Below, one piece after another: positions 34,693-42,382 of a DNA stretch of 64,000 nucleotides. Each line of letters starts with the position of its first letter. Position 1 is the first letter of the stretch. Source of the stretch: Pseudescherichia sp031979925 (GTDB taxonomy: Bacteria; Pseudomonadota; Gammaproteobacteria; Enterobacterales; Enterobacteriaceae). The translations under genes were made by a program, and so were the position numbers. The stretch lies in contig NZ_DALZFB010000005.1 of NCBI RefSeq assembly GCF_031979925.1, positions 186,001-250,000 on the forward strand, in the 5' to 3' direction. The notes under the pieces are model-generated. The model had not been told where the DNA came from, did no database searches, and worked only from the letters and a program-made list of their open reading frames with translations.

Positions 34693-34717
34693 CTAAGACA
34701 TCGCCCCGATGTCTTAG
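34693..34717 (-). promoter_or_regulatory. Perfect 11-bp inverted repeat upstream of the DUF262 operon
   Basis: CTAAGACATCG and CGATGTCTTAG are separated by three C (plus strand). It ends 24 bp before the preferred GTG start. It could be an operator for a repressor or a hairpin in the leader RNA. There is no T run, so it is not a standard terminator. Confidence 0.65.
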
Positions 34718-35103
34718 CTGAAGCTTTATGCAGGTAAAGCGCCAGAGATAGTCCACAAGTTCTCTATCTGCCATGGGCAGATTCGATTTTTTAATTCATA
34801 TTTGTTGGTATCATGATACTAAGCATGTGAAATCTCAAGCATTATAGGGCCACACAAAAGAAAGTAATGATGCTTCACTCTCCCTGACCGGACAAAGACC
34901 GGATGCTGCCTTGCTGTGATCAATTCACCAGCAGGTATACCGGCTGGAAATAATGTTTATTGGCAGCGTGAAGACCAGCAGAGGTTGGTACAGTGACCGG
35001 AAGGGTAGGGATTCGCTAAAGGGAGATGCTCAGGTCGGACTCAAGAGGTAAAGCAGCGAAATCTGTGATCAGAATTACCAGAAATCTACCGGAACCCCAG
35101 AAA
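34718..35103. other. Gene-free interval between DUF262 operon and tRNA-Phe
   Basis: About 385 bp with no gene, no integrase and no visible repeat of the tRNA 3' end. It should contain the promoter of the DUF262 operon; no convincing -35/-10 pair could be fixed. Confidence 0.5.
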
Positions 35104-35133
35104 GCAAAAAACCAGCCCGTAGGCTGGTTTCTT
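35104..35133 (-). terminator. tRNA-Phe terminator
   Basis: On the minus strand AAACCAGCC-TAC-GGGCTGGTTT followed by T-rich sequence, directly behind the tRNA gene. Confidence 0.8.
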
Positions 35134-35140
35134 TAAATAG

Positions 35141-35216
35141 TGGTGCCCGGACTCGGAATCGAACCAAGGACACGGGGATTTTCAATCCCCTGCTCTACCG
35201 ACTGAGCTATCCGGGC
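35141..35216 (-). tRNA. pheV: tRNA-Phe (GAA)
   Basis: 76 nt with encoded CCA. Reading on the minus strand, it begins GCCCGGATAGCTCAGTCGG, has anticodon loop TTGAAAA with GAA, the GGTTCGATTCC T-arm, and ends GGGCACCA. In E. coli this position between yqgA and the gsp/ygh region is pheV, a known site for island and phage integration. The gene symbol follows that context. Confidence 0.97.
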
Positions 35217-35321
35217 AACGGGGCGCATTAAAACCGATTCGCCTCGTGTCGTCAACGAAATTTATCTAAATCGTTGCAGACTGCACAATCTATCACCAAT
35301 TTGCCGTTTCTACACTCGTTT

Positions 35322-36038
35322 TCAGGCAAAAAAAGCGGTCCAGGCGGCGGAGAGCGGCATGGCGATAACCAGCGCGGGCAGCATATTGGCGACAGCAAAC
35401 ATCTTGATGCCGCAAATCCGCAGCCCGGTAGCCAGCAGCAGGATCCCGCCGACAGCGGTGAAGTCATCCATCATCGCGGGCGTCGTCAGCGGCATCACCA
35501 GCGTGGCGCAGGCTCCAAGGCTGAGTTGAATAAGCAGCATCGGCACAGAGATCGCCGCGACCGCAATGCCCAGCGAGGTGGCAAAAATTACGGCGGTAAA
35601 GAAATCGAGAAAGGCTTTGGCGATCAGAATGCTGGCGTCGCCGGTCATGCCTTCGCGCATCGCGCCGAAAATCCCCGTGCCGCTGGCACAGAACAGGATG
35701 ATGATCGCGACCAGGCTCTGGATAAAGGTCTCATGAGCAGCAACAGCATCGTGTTTGCCGCCGCGCTGCACCAGCCGACGCAGGCCATTAACTGCGCCGC
35801 CAATCCCGCGCTCGACGTAGCATAGCTCGCCAATCAGCGTGCCGAGCAGCGTGGCTAAAACCATCACCGGCAGGTTAACGCACTTCACCACCAGCAGAAT
35901 ACCAATGCCGAGCGAGCAGAGGCCAAAGATAGCGGGCATAGAGGTGCGCACACGCTCCGGCAGCCGCTGGCTTAGCACTGCGCCAATCGTCCCGCCAATC
36001 AGCACGGCGGCGGCATTTATAAAGGGTCCGGTCAGCAC
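35322..36038 (-). CDS. yqgA: YqgA, DUF554 membrane protein
   Basis: Polytopic inner-membrane protein of the DUF554 family, 238 residues with about six or seven hydrophobic segments. Typical family features are the N-terminal GPFINAAAVLIGGTIGAVL, the central AIIILFCASGTGIFGAMREGMTGD and the C-terminal GGILLLATGLRICGIKMFAVANMLPAL. It starts with GTG at 36038 preceded by AGGAG. Its function is not established; a transport role has been suggested. It lies between tRNA-Phe and speC as in E. coli and is divergent from speC. Confidence 0.9.
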   Translation of the reverse strand: MLTGPFINAAAVLIGGTIGAVLSQRLPERVRTSMPAIFGLCSLGIGILLVVKCVNLPVMVLATLLGTLIGELCYVERGIGGAVNGLRRLVQRGGKHDAVAAHETFIQSLVAIIILFCASGTGIFGAMREGMTGDASILIAKAFLDFFTAVIFATSLGIAVAAISVPMLLIQLSLGACATLVMPLTTPAMMDDFTAVGGILLLATGLRICGIKMFAVANMLPALVIAMPLSAAWTAFFA

Positions 36039-36195
36039 GCTATTTCTCCTGCAATTTCAATTTATATAGCCGCATAGTATGCCGAAAAACGGCAGATTTT
36101 AAGCACCGATTGTAGGTTGCATGGGCAGATTAAAAGTGACATGATTGCGCGAAATTTCTCCTTTCCACTTCTCATTAAACTACAGGGGCTACTGG

Positions 36196-36288
36196 ATGAC
36201 AGATCGATTTGCTCGCCAGATGCGTCGCATAGTTATGCGATCCTCCGCCCGTGTGTTACCGATCCCGACGCTTCTCACCATGCGGTGA
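36196..36288 (+). CDS. Candidate Arg-rich leader peptide of speC (30 codons)
   Basis: The ATG at 36196 follows AGGGG at 7 bases. The 30-residue peptide begins MTDRFARQMRRIVMRSSARV and contains seven arginines. It ends 157 bp before the speC ATG. A stem of TCGCATA and TATGCGA (36225-36240) lies inside the ORF and stronger hairpins follow it. The SpeFL peptide that controls speF by polyamine-linked attenuation is the nearest known parallel, but its sequence is different. Proposed from layout only. Confidence 0.45.
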   Translation: MTDRFARQMRRIVMRSSARVLPIPTLLTMR

Positions 36289-36445
36289 GGCTAACGCAGG
36301 CTCACTGTAGATATCAGTAAGAACAGATACGATCTGCTTTTACTGATGTCTGGCGGTCGGAGCTGGCTCCAGTCAGACACGTTCACAGGGTGGGGCAGAG
36401 GCCTCGCCCGGGGCATTTACTCCCCTGAAACGGGTACTTTAGCTT
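36289..36445 (+). promoter_or_regulatory. Structured speC leader with several hairpins
   Basis: A 16-bp stem with one G-U pair and one mismatch spans 36313-36347 (ATCAGTAAGAACAGAT paired with ATCTGCTTTTACTGAT, 3-nt loop). A second stem, GTCTG...CAGAC enclosing GGAG/CTCC, spans 36348-36378. A GGGC/GCCC stem follows near 36393-36410. Together with the upstream ORF this looks like a leader RNA rather than plain spacer. Confidence 0.5.
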
Positions 36446-38581
36446 ATGAAAACGATGAAAATTGCCGCCGGCCGCGAGCTGGTCTCTGCGCTCTCCACGC
36501 ACCGTGAAATAGTGACGCTGGACAACACGGACTTTACCGATGTGGCGGCAGTCGTCATTACGCGGGCGGAGAGCCAGAGCGGCATCCTTACGCTGCTCAA
36601 GCGCACGGGCTTTAACCTGCCGGTATTTATGTTTGCCGATGAAGGGGCAGATACGCCCTCAGGCGTCGACGCGGTAATTAACGGCAAAGAGCAGGCGATG
36701 CTGGAGCTGGAAGCCGCCGCCTGCCGCTATGAAGAGAATTTGCTGCCGCCGTTTTTCGACACCCTGAGCCAGTATGTGGCGATGGATAACAGCACCTTCG
36801 CCTGCCCGGGCCATCAGCATGGCGCGTTCTTCAAAAAGCATCCGGCGGGCCGTCAGTTCTTCGACTTCTTTGGCGAAAACGTCTTTCGTGCCGATATGTG
36901 CAACGCTGACGTTAAGCTGGGAGATCTGCTGATCCACGAAGGCTCCGCCAAGCATGCGCAAAAATTTGCCGCCAAAGTGTTTAACGCCGACAAAACCTAC
37001 TTCGTGCTCAACGGCACCTCGGCGGCCAACAAGGTGGTGACTAACGCCCTGCTGACGCGCGGCGACCTGGTGCTGTTCGATCGCAACAACCATAAGTCGA
37101 ACCACCACGGTGCGCTTATTCAGGCGGGAGCCACGCCGGTCTACCTGGAGGCGGCCCGCAACCCATTTGGCTTTATTGGCGGGATTGACGCTCACTGTTT
37201 CGATGAAAAGTATCTGCGCGAGCAGATCCGCGCCGTGGCTGCGGAAAAAGCCGACGCCCCGCGTCCGTTCCGCCTGGCGGTGATCCAGCTCGGCACCTAC
37301 GACGGCACGATCTATAACGCTCGCCAGGTGATCGATAAGATCGGCGCGCTGTGCGACTACGTGCTGTTCGACTCTGCGTGGGTAGGCTACGAGCAATTTA
37401 TCCCGATGATGGCGGACTGCTCGCCGCTGCTGCTCGATCTTAACGAGAACGATCCGGGGATTTTTGTGACCCAGTCGGTGCATAAGCAGCAGGCAGGTTT
37501 CTCCCAGACCTCGCAGATCCACAAAAAAGATAACCACCTGCGCGGCCAGGCGCGCTTCTGCCCGCACAAGCGGCTGAACAACGCTTTTATGCTCCACGCT
37601 TCCACCAGCCCGTTTTATCCGCTGTTCGCCGCCCTGGATGTGAACGCCAAAATTCATGAAGGGGAGAGCGGTCGTCGTCTGTGGGCCGAGTGCGTGGCGG
37701 TAGGCATTGAGGCGCGCAAGGCGATCATTGCCAACTGCAAGATGATCAAACCCTTTGTGCCGCCGGAGGTGGCGGGGCGTCCGTGGCAGGATCATCCCAC
37801 CCATGCCATCGCCAGCGAGCGCCGCTTCTTCAGCTTTGAGCCGGGCGCGGCGTGGCACGGCTTTGAGGGTTACGCCCGCGATCAGTACTTTGTCGATCCC
37901 TGCAAGCTGCTGCTGACCACGCCGGGCATTGATGCACAAACCGGCGAGTACAGCGAGTTTGGTATTCCGGCTACGATTCTGGCCCACTACCTGCGTGAGA
38001 ACGGCATCGTGCCGGAGAAGTGCGATCTCAACTCGATCCTCTTCCTGCTGACGCCCGCCGAAAGCGAAGAGAAGCTCAAACAGCTGGTAGCGATGCTGGC
38101 GCAGTTTGAGCAGCATATTGAGGATGATACGCCGCTGGCCGACGTGCTGCCGACCATCTTCAATAAGTATCCGGTGCGCTACCGCGACTACACCCTGCGC
38201 GAGCTGTGCCAGGAGATGCACGATCTCTATGTTAGCTTTGGCGTGAAGGATCTGCAGAAGGCGATGTTCCGCCAGCAGAGTCTGCCGCCGGTGGCGATGA
38301 ATCCGCAGGATGCCAACAGCGAATTTATTCGCGGCAACGTGGAGCTGGTGCGCATCAGCGAGGCGGAGGGACGTATTGCCGCCGAAGGAGCGCTGCCGTA
38401 TCCGCCGGGCGTGCTCTGCGTGGTGCCGGGTGAGATCTGGGGTGGGGCAGTACAGCGCTATTTCCTGGCGCTAGAGGAGGGGGTCAACCTGTTGCCGGGC
38501 TTCTCTCCGGAGCTGCAAGGGGTCTATAGCGAAACCGACCCCGACGGGATCAAACGTTTATACGGATACGTCATACAGTAG
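36446..38581 (+). CDS. speC: Biosynthetic ornithine decarboxylase
   Basis: Cytoplasmic PLP enzyme that makes putrescine from ornithine, 711 residues as in E. coli SpeC. It has the N-terminal wing domain, the fold-type-I core with the PLP lysine in TQSVHKQQAGFSQTSQ near residue 355, and a C-terminal domain. Conserved family runs such as DKTYFVLNGTSAANKVV and FVDPCKLLLTTPGID are present. In E. coli it lies beside nupG; here mltC follows directly and nupG is absent from this place. A long leader suggests control at RNA level by polyamines. Confidence 0.97.
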   Translation: MKTMKIAAGRELVSALSTHREIVTLDNTDFTDVAAVVITRAESQSGILTLLKRTGFNLPVFMFADEGADTPSGVDAVINGKEQAMLELEAAACRYEENLLPPFFDTLSQYVAMDNSTFACPGHQHGAFFKKHPAGRQFFDFFGENVFRADMCNADVKLGDLLIHEGSAKHAQKFAAKVFNADKTYFVLNGTSAANKVVTNALLTRGDLVLFDRNNHKSNHHGALIQAGATPVYLEAARNPFGFIGGIDAHCFDEKYLREQIRAVAAEKADAPRPFRLAVIQLGTYDGTIYNARQVIDKIGALCDYVLFDSAWVGYEQFIPMMADCSPLLLDLNENDPGIFVTQSVHKQQAGFSQTSQIHKKDNHLRGQARFCPHKRLNNAFMLHASTSPFYPLFAALDVNAKIHEGESGRRLWAECVAVGIEARKAIIANCKMIKPFVPPEVAGRPWQDHPTHAIASERRFFSFEPGAAWHGFEGYARDQYFVDPCKLLLTTPGIDAQTGEYSEFGIPATILAHYLRENGIVPEKCDLNSILFLLTPAESEEKLKQLVAMLAQFEQHIEDDTPLADVLPTIFNKYPVRYRDYTLRELCQEMHDLYVSFGVKDLQKAMFRQQSLPPVAMNPQDANSEFIRGNVELVRISEAEGRIAAEGALPYPPGVLCVVPGEIWGGAVQRYFLALEEGVNLLPGFSPELQGVYSETDPDGIKRLYGYVIQ

Positions 38582-38587
38582 GCGTTG

Positions 38588-38614
38588 GCCGGGTAAGCGC
38601 AGCGCCACCCGGCG
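38588..38614. repeat. REP element
   Basis: GCCGGGTAAGCGCAGCGCC followed by ACCCGGCG, between the convergent speC and mltC. Confidence 0.8.
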
Positions 38615-38627
38615 TTTTTATTACGGC

Positions 38628-39716
38628 TTAAATCCTGCCCCCGCGATACCCCTTCTGCGCCGTATTCACCTTGTAAAGGTAGCGGCGCGACTCTGCCGAC
38701 GGGTGGCGGGTGGTGAGCGTCTCATACACATCGCCCGGCGACATGTTGTTAATGATGTTCGCCGCCTGCACCTTGTCATTAGAAAAGACCCGCAGCACGC
38801 TGCCTGCGCCGCCGTTATAGGCGGTGATCACCGCATAGCGGCGTGAGGTCGGGTTGCTGATGCCTGAGAGGTAGATATTGTTTAGCATCGCCAGATAGGC
38901 GGTGCCAGTATCGATATTGCTGGCGGGATCGAACAGGAAGCCGCGATCCGGCATCCCGGAACGCCCCTGCGCCCGGAATACATCCTTACCGGCACTGTGC
39001 TGCACCACCTGCATCAGGCCTAGCGCGTCAGAACGGCTGACCGCGTAGGGGTTAAACGAGGATTCGGTCTGCATAATCGCCAGGATCAGCGACTCGTCCA
39101 CGCCATACTTACGTGCCGACTGGCGCACCATGCCCACGTACTTATGCGCACGCTTATCAAGGTGGTTCGCCACCAGATTGATGGTCACGCTGTAGATGAT
39201 CTTCAGGCCGTTGGTGCGGCTCTTCATCTGGTTTTGCAGCAGGTAGTCGGCATATTTCTCGGCGCGCCACTGCCAGCGGATCGCCTCGCCGTTGTTATCC
39301 ACCACCTGACCATAGAGGAATGGTTGCTTAGAAATCTGGATATCGTCAACGTCGGAGTAGAGATCGATAGATCCGGGATCGTCGCCCATCAGCAGGGTTT
39401 TGATAATCGCCTGGCGCAGGTGCGCCGCCGGCTCGGTACCTGCAATGGTCTCGATGGTGATCGTACCGGCATCAAAGTTGATGTGGCTACGGGTCTGGTA
39501 CTGGTCGGTATACTTAACGTAATCCTTCGGCCCGGCAATCAGGACTTCGTTAAATCCCCAGATGTTTTCGATGTTATGGGCAAACTGACCCATCAGGATA
39601 TCAAAACCGTTGGTGTCCTTTACCCAGGCTTCGTTATAGCTATCGCCCTTTTTATTGGAACTGGAACACGAGATGAGCAACGGCGCAATAAGGGCTAGCG
39701 CTAAATATTTTTTCAT
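38628..39716 (-). CDS. mltC: Membrane-bound lytic murein transglycosylase C
   Basis: Outer-membrane lipoprotein that cleaves peptidoglycan to 1,6-anhydromuropeptides, 362 residues. The signal peptide ends in the lipobox LLISC. An N-terminal DUF3393 domain precedes the SLT domain from about residue 195, with the catalytic Glu in ILAIMQTESSFNPYAVSRSDALGLMQV and the later AVITAYNGGAGSVLRVF. ATG at 39716 was preferred over the ATG one codon upstream because of spacing to AGGA. It lies downstream of yggX, after a terminator hairpin. Confidence 0.95.
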   Translation of the reverse strand: MKKYLALALIAPLLISCSSSNKKGDSYNEAWVKDTNGFDILMGQFAHNIENIWGFNEVLIAGPKDYVKYTDQYQTRSHINFDAGTITIETIAGTEPAAHLRQAIIKTLLMGDDPGSIDLYSDVDDIQISKQPFLYGQVVDNNGEAIRWQWRAEKYADYLLQNQMKSRTNGLKIIYSVTINLVANHLDKRAHKYVGMVRQSARKYGVDESLILAIMQTESSFNPYAVSRSDALGLMQVVQHSAGKDVFRAQGRSGMPDRGFLFDPASNIDTGTAYLAMLNNIYLSGISNPTSRRYAVITAYNGGAGSVLRVFSNDKVQAANIINNMSPGDVYETLTTRHPSAESRRYLYKVNTAQKGYRGGRI

Positions 39717-39756
39717 CATTCCTGGATGTATGTTGTGTTAGGTCGTTATTCTTTCC

Positions 39757-39777
39757 AAAAAAAGGGCCGAGGCCCTT
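39757..39777 (-). terminator. Terminator between yggX and mltC
   Basis: On the minus strand AAGGGCC-TC-GGCCCTT followed by seven T, overlapping the end of yggX. It may uncouple mltC from mutY-yggX or attenuate transcription into it. Confidence 0.75.
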
Positions 39778-40045
39778 AATCTTGTGGCTTATAGCCTTCG
39801 ATGTGCACGTCTTTCCCTTCGAACAGGAAGTTCACCATCTCCTCTTCCAGCAGCTTGCGGTGTTCCACGTTCATCATGTTGAGCTTCTTCTCATTGATGA
39901 GCATGGTCTGCTTCTGCTGCCATTGGGACCAGGCTTCTTTGGAGATCTCGTTGTAGATCCGCTTGCCCAGATCGCCCGGATAGAGCTGGAAATCCTGGCC
40001 TTCCGCTTCGCGGCCCAGGAAGGTACAAAAAATAGTTCTGCTCAT
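39776..40045 (-). CDS. yggX: YggX iron-trafficking protein
   Basis: Small cytoplasmic protein of the YggX family, 89 residues, involved in protection of iron-sulfur clusters and Fe(II) trafficking and linked to SoxRS in Salmonella. The family start MSRTIFCTFLGREAEGQDFQ contains the conserved Cys7. The start at 40045 was chosen because GAGGAG lies at good distance; an ATG two codons upstream is possible. It lies 25 bp after mutY on the same strand, as in E. coli. Confidence 0.95.
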   Translation of the reverse strand: MSRTIFCTFLGREAEGQDFQLYPGDLGKRIYNEISKEAWSQWQQKQTMLINEKKLNMMNVEHRKLLEEEMVNFLFEGKDVHIEGYKPQD

Positions 40046-40070
40046 GGTCACTCCTCGTGATGTCGCGGCG

Positions 40071-41123
40071 CTAAACGGGTGCGCCCGCGCGTAATTGTTG
40101 TAACAGGCGCTCTACCGGCGCGGCCAGGCCCACCGACGGCGGCTGGGCTAAGTTATACCAGAGACCTGTTCCCTCATCCATGCATGACGTGAAGGAGGAC
40201 ACGGGAAGCCACATCGGCACAATATCCAGATGGAAATGGCTGAATGTATGGCGAAATCCGTTCAGCTCGGTAAGAGTATCGGCCTGAATCTGCCGTTGCG
40301 CCAGCCAGTCACGCAGGGCCGCTTCATCGCTAAACTGCGGGAAGCAGTAGAGGCCGCCCCACAGGCCGCTTGGCGGACGGCGTGCAAGATACACCGTCTC
40401 GCCGTGCTGCATCAGCAGTAGAAAACCGGTGCGCTCCGGCAGCGTCTGCTTCGGCTTTTTGCCCGGGTACTGCGCCCAGCTTTCGTTGGCATAAGCGATA
40501 CAGCCACTGTTCAGCGGGCAGAGCGTACACTTCGGCTTCGAGCGGGTGCAGACCGTTGCGCCCAGATCCATCATCGCCTGGTTGAACTGCGCCACGCCTT
40601 TGGCAGGCGTCACGTTCTCGCTGATCTCCCACAGGCGCTTCTCCACCTCTTTGCGGCCCGGCCAGCCGTCAACGGCGTAGCAGCGGGCCAGCACGCGCTT
40701 CACGTTACCATCAAGAATAGGAAAGTGTTTGCCGAGCGCAAGGGAGAGCACCGCCCCCGCCGTGGAGCGTCCGACGCCCGGCAGGGCAGCAACCTTATCA
40801 AAGGTATCGGGGAACACGCCGCCGTGCTGCTCAGCGACCTGCTGCGCGGCCTTGTGCAGGTTGCGCGCCCGGGCGTAGTAGCCCAGTCCGGTCCACAGAT
40901 GCAGCACCTCGTCGATGGGCGCATGGGCCAGATCGGTGACGGTGGGGAAGCGCGCCATAAAGCGCTCAAAGTAGGGGATAACCGTCGCCACCTGCGTTTG
41001 TTGCAACATCACCTCAGAGAGCCATACTTTGTAGGGCGTTTTTTCGATTTGCCAGGGCAGGGTTTTGCGCCCGAATTTGTCGTACCACTCCAGCACCTGG
41101 GCTGAAAACTGAGACGCGTGCAT
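40071..41123 (-). CDS. mutY: A/G-specific adenine glycosylase
   Basis: Removes adenine mispaired with 8-oxoguanine, 350 residues as in E. coli. It has the helix-hairpin-helix motif with catalytic Asp (VAALPGVGRSTAGAVLSLALGKHFPILDGNVKRVL), the [4Fe-4S] ligands CTRSKPKCTLCPLNSGC and the C-terminal MutT-like domain that recognises 8-oxoG. The open frame continues 51 codons upstream but the family start MHASQFSAQVLEWYD at 41123 was used. First gene of mutY-yggX-mltC, divergent from trmB. Confidence 0.97.
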   Translation of the reverse strand: MHASQFSAQVLEWYDKFGRKTLPWQIEKTPYKVWLSEVMLQQTQVATVIPYFERFMARFPTVTDLAHAPIDEVLHLWTGLGYYARARNLHKAAQQVAEQHGGVFPDTFDKVAALPGVGRSTAGAVLSLALGKHFPILDGNVKRVLARCYAVDGWPGRKEVEKRLWEISENVTPAKGVAQFNQAMMDLGATVCTRSKPKCTLCPLNSGCIAYANESWAQYPGKKPKQTLPERTGFLLLMQHGETVYLARRPPSGLWGGLYCFPQFSDEAALRDWLAQRQIQADTLTELNGFRHTFSHFHLDIVPMWLPVSSFTSCMDEGTGLWYNLAQPPSVGLAAPVERLLQQLRAGAPV

Positions 41124-41278
41124 GGTCAAAGCAGGAGTTCCGAATTGCATGATTAAGGGGCCAGATTGCAGCACAGCGGCATCGGGCTGTAAACCGGAAC
41201 TTTCCGGTGCTTGCATCCGGCTATTAACTTTGGATAATGCCCGTTTCCCGAACACTCTCACAAGCAGACTAAACACCT

Positions 41279-41998
41279 ATGAACAACGACGTCATTTCAC
41301 CCGAATTTGATGAAAACGGTCGCCCGCTGCGCCGTATTCGCAGCTTCGTCCGCCGCCAGGGCCGTCTGACCAAGGGGCAGCAGCACGCGCTGGATAACTT
41401 TTGGCCGGTGATGGGCGTTGAGTTTAGCGAGCAGCCGCTGGATTTCACCGCGCTGTTTGGCCGCGATGCGCCGGTGACCCTGGAGATTGGCTTTGGTATG
41501 GGTGCCTCGCTGGTGGCGATGGCGAAAGCCAGGCCGGAGCAGAACTTCCTTGGTATTGAGGTTCACTCGCCAGGCGTGGGGGCATGCCTCGCCACGGCCC
41601 ACGAAGAGGGCGTGGAGAATCTGCGCGTGATGTGTCACGACGCGGTGGAAGTGCTGCACAAGATGATCCCCGACAACTCGCTGAACATGGTGCAGCTCTT
41701 CTTTCCCGACCCGTGGCATAAAGCGCGCCATAATAAACGCCGTATCGTGCAGACAACGTTTGCCGAACTGGTAAAAGGCAAGCTGAAGCTGGGCGGCGTA
41801 TTCCACATGGCGACCGACTGGGAAGCCTATGCTGAGCATATGCTGGAAGTGATGTCCGCTATCGACGGGTATCAAAACCGCTCTGAGAGCGGCGACTATG
41901 TACCGCGCCCGGAGACGCGCCCGGTAACCAAATTTGAACAGCGTGGTCATCGTCTTGGCCACGGCGTATGGGACTTAATGTTCGAGAGGGTAAAATAA
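41279..41998 (+). CDS. trmB: tRNA (guanine-N7)-methyltransferase
   Basis: SAM-dependent enzyme that forms m7G46 in tRNA, 239 residues as in E. coli. The SAM-binding segment is VTLEIGFGMGASLVAMAKA, and the catalytic and substrate region includes VQLFFPDPWHKARHNKRRIVQ. The stop codon TAA shares one base with the ATG of yggL, so the two are coupled. Confidence 0.97.
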   Translation: MNNDVISPEFDENGRPLRRIRSFVRRQGRLTKGQQHALDNFWPVMGVEFSEQPLDFTALFGRDAPVTLEIGFGMGASLVAMAKARPEQNFLGIEVHSPGVGACLATAHEEGVENLRVMCHDAVEVLHKMIPDNSLNMVQLFFPDPWHKARHNKRRIVQTTFAELVKGKLKLGGVFHMATDWEAYAEHMLEVMSAIDGYQNRSESGDYVPRPETRPVTKFEQRGHRLGHGVWDLMFERVK

Positions 41999-42324
41999 TG
42001 GCAACAAACCGTAGCCGTCGTCTGCGTAAGAAGTTACATATCGATGAGTTTCAGGAGCTGGGCTTTTCCGTTGCCTGGCGCTTCCCGGAGGGCACCTCTG
42101 AGGAGCAGATCGACCAGACGGTTGATGCCTTCATCAACGAGGTGATTGAGCCAAACAAGCTGGCGTTTGACGGCAGCGGCTACCTGGTCTGGGAAGGGCT
42201 GATCTGCAAGCAGGAGATCGGCAAGTGCACCGAGGAGCATCAGGCTACCGTGCGTAAGTGGCTGGAAGGCCGCAACTTTGAAGATGTGCGCATCAGCGAA
42301 CTTTTTGACGTCTGGTGGGACTAA
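41998..42324 (+). CDS. yggL: YggL, DUF469 protein
   Basis: Small acidic cytoplasmic protein, 108 residues, of the DUF469 (YggL 50S ribosome-associated) family. The sequence includes HIDEFQELGFSVAWRFPEGT and ends ELFDVWWD, as in E. coli. It overlaps the trmB stop by one base and is followed by a terminator. A link to the large ribosomal subunit has been reported for homologs. Confidence 0.93.
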   Translation: MATNRSRRLRKKLHIDEFQELGFSVAWRFPEGTSEEQIDQTVDAFINEVIEPNKLAFDGSGYLVWEGLICKQEIGKCTEEHQATVRKWLEGRNFEDVRISELFDVWWD

Positions 42325-42333
42325 GTCACTATC

Positions 42334-42359
42334 GGGGCTGGCGATTGCCGGCCCGTTTT
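42334..42359 (+). terminator. Terminator after yggL
   Basis: GGGGCTGGC-GATT-GCCGGCCC and TTTT between yggL and yggN. Confidence 0.7.
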
Positions 42360-42382
42360 GTCTCTACAGGACAGGAGCTTTT

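Noticed and set aside
29200..35140. Attachment-site repeat of the tRNA-Phe 3' end
   Set aside because: Reading the segment for the GTGCCCGGACTCGG end found only the tRNA itself.
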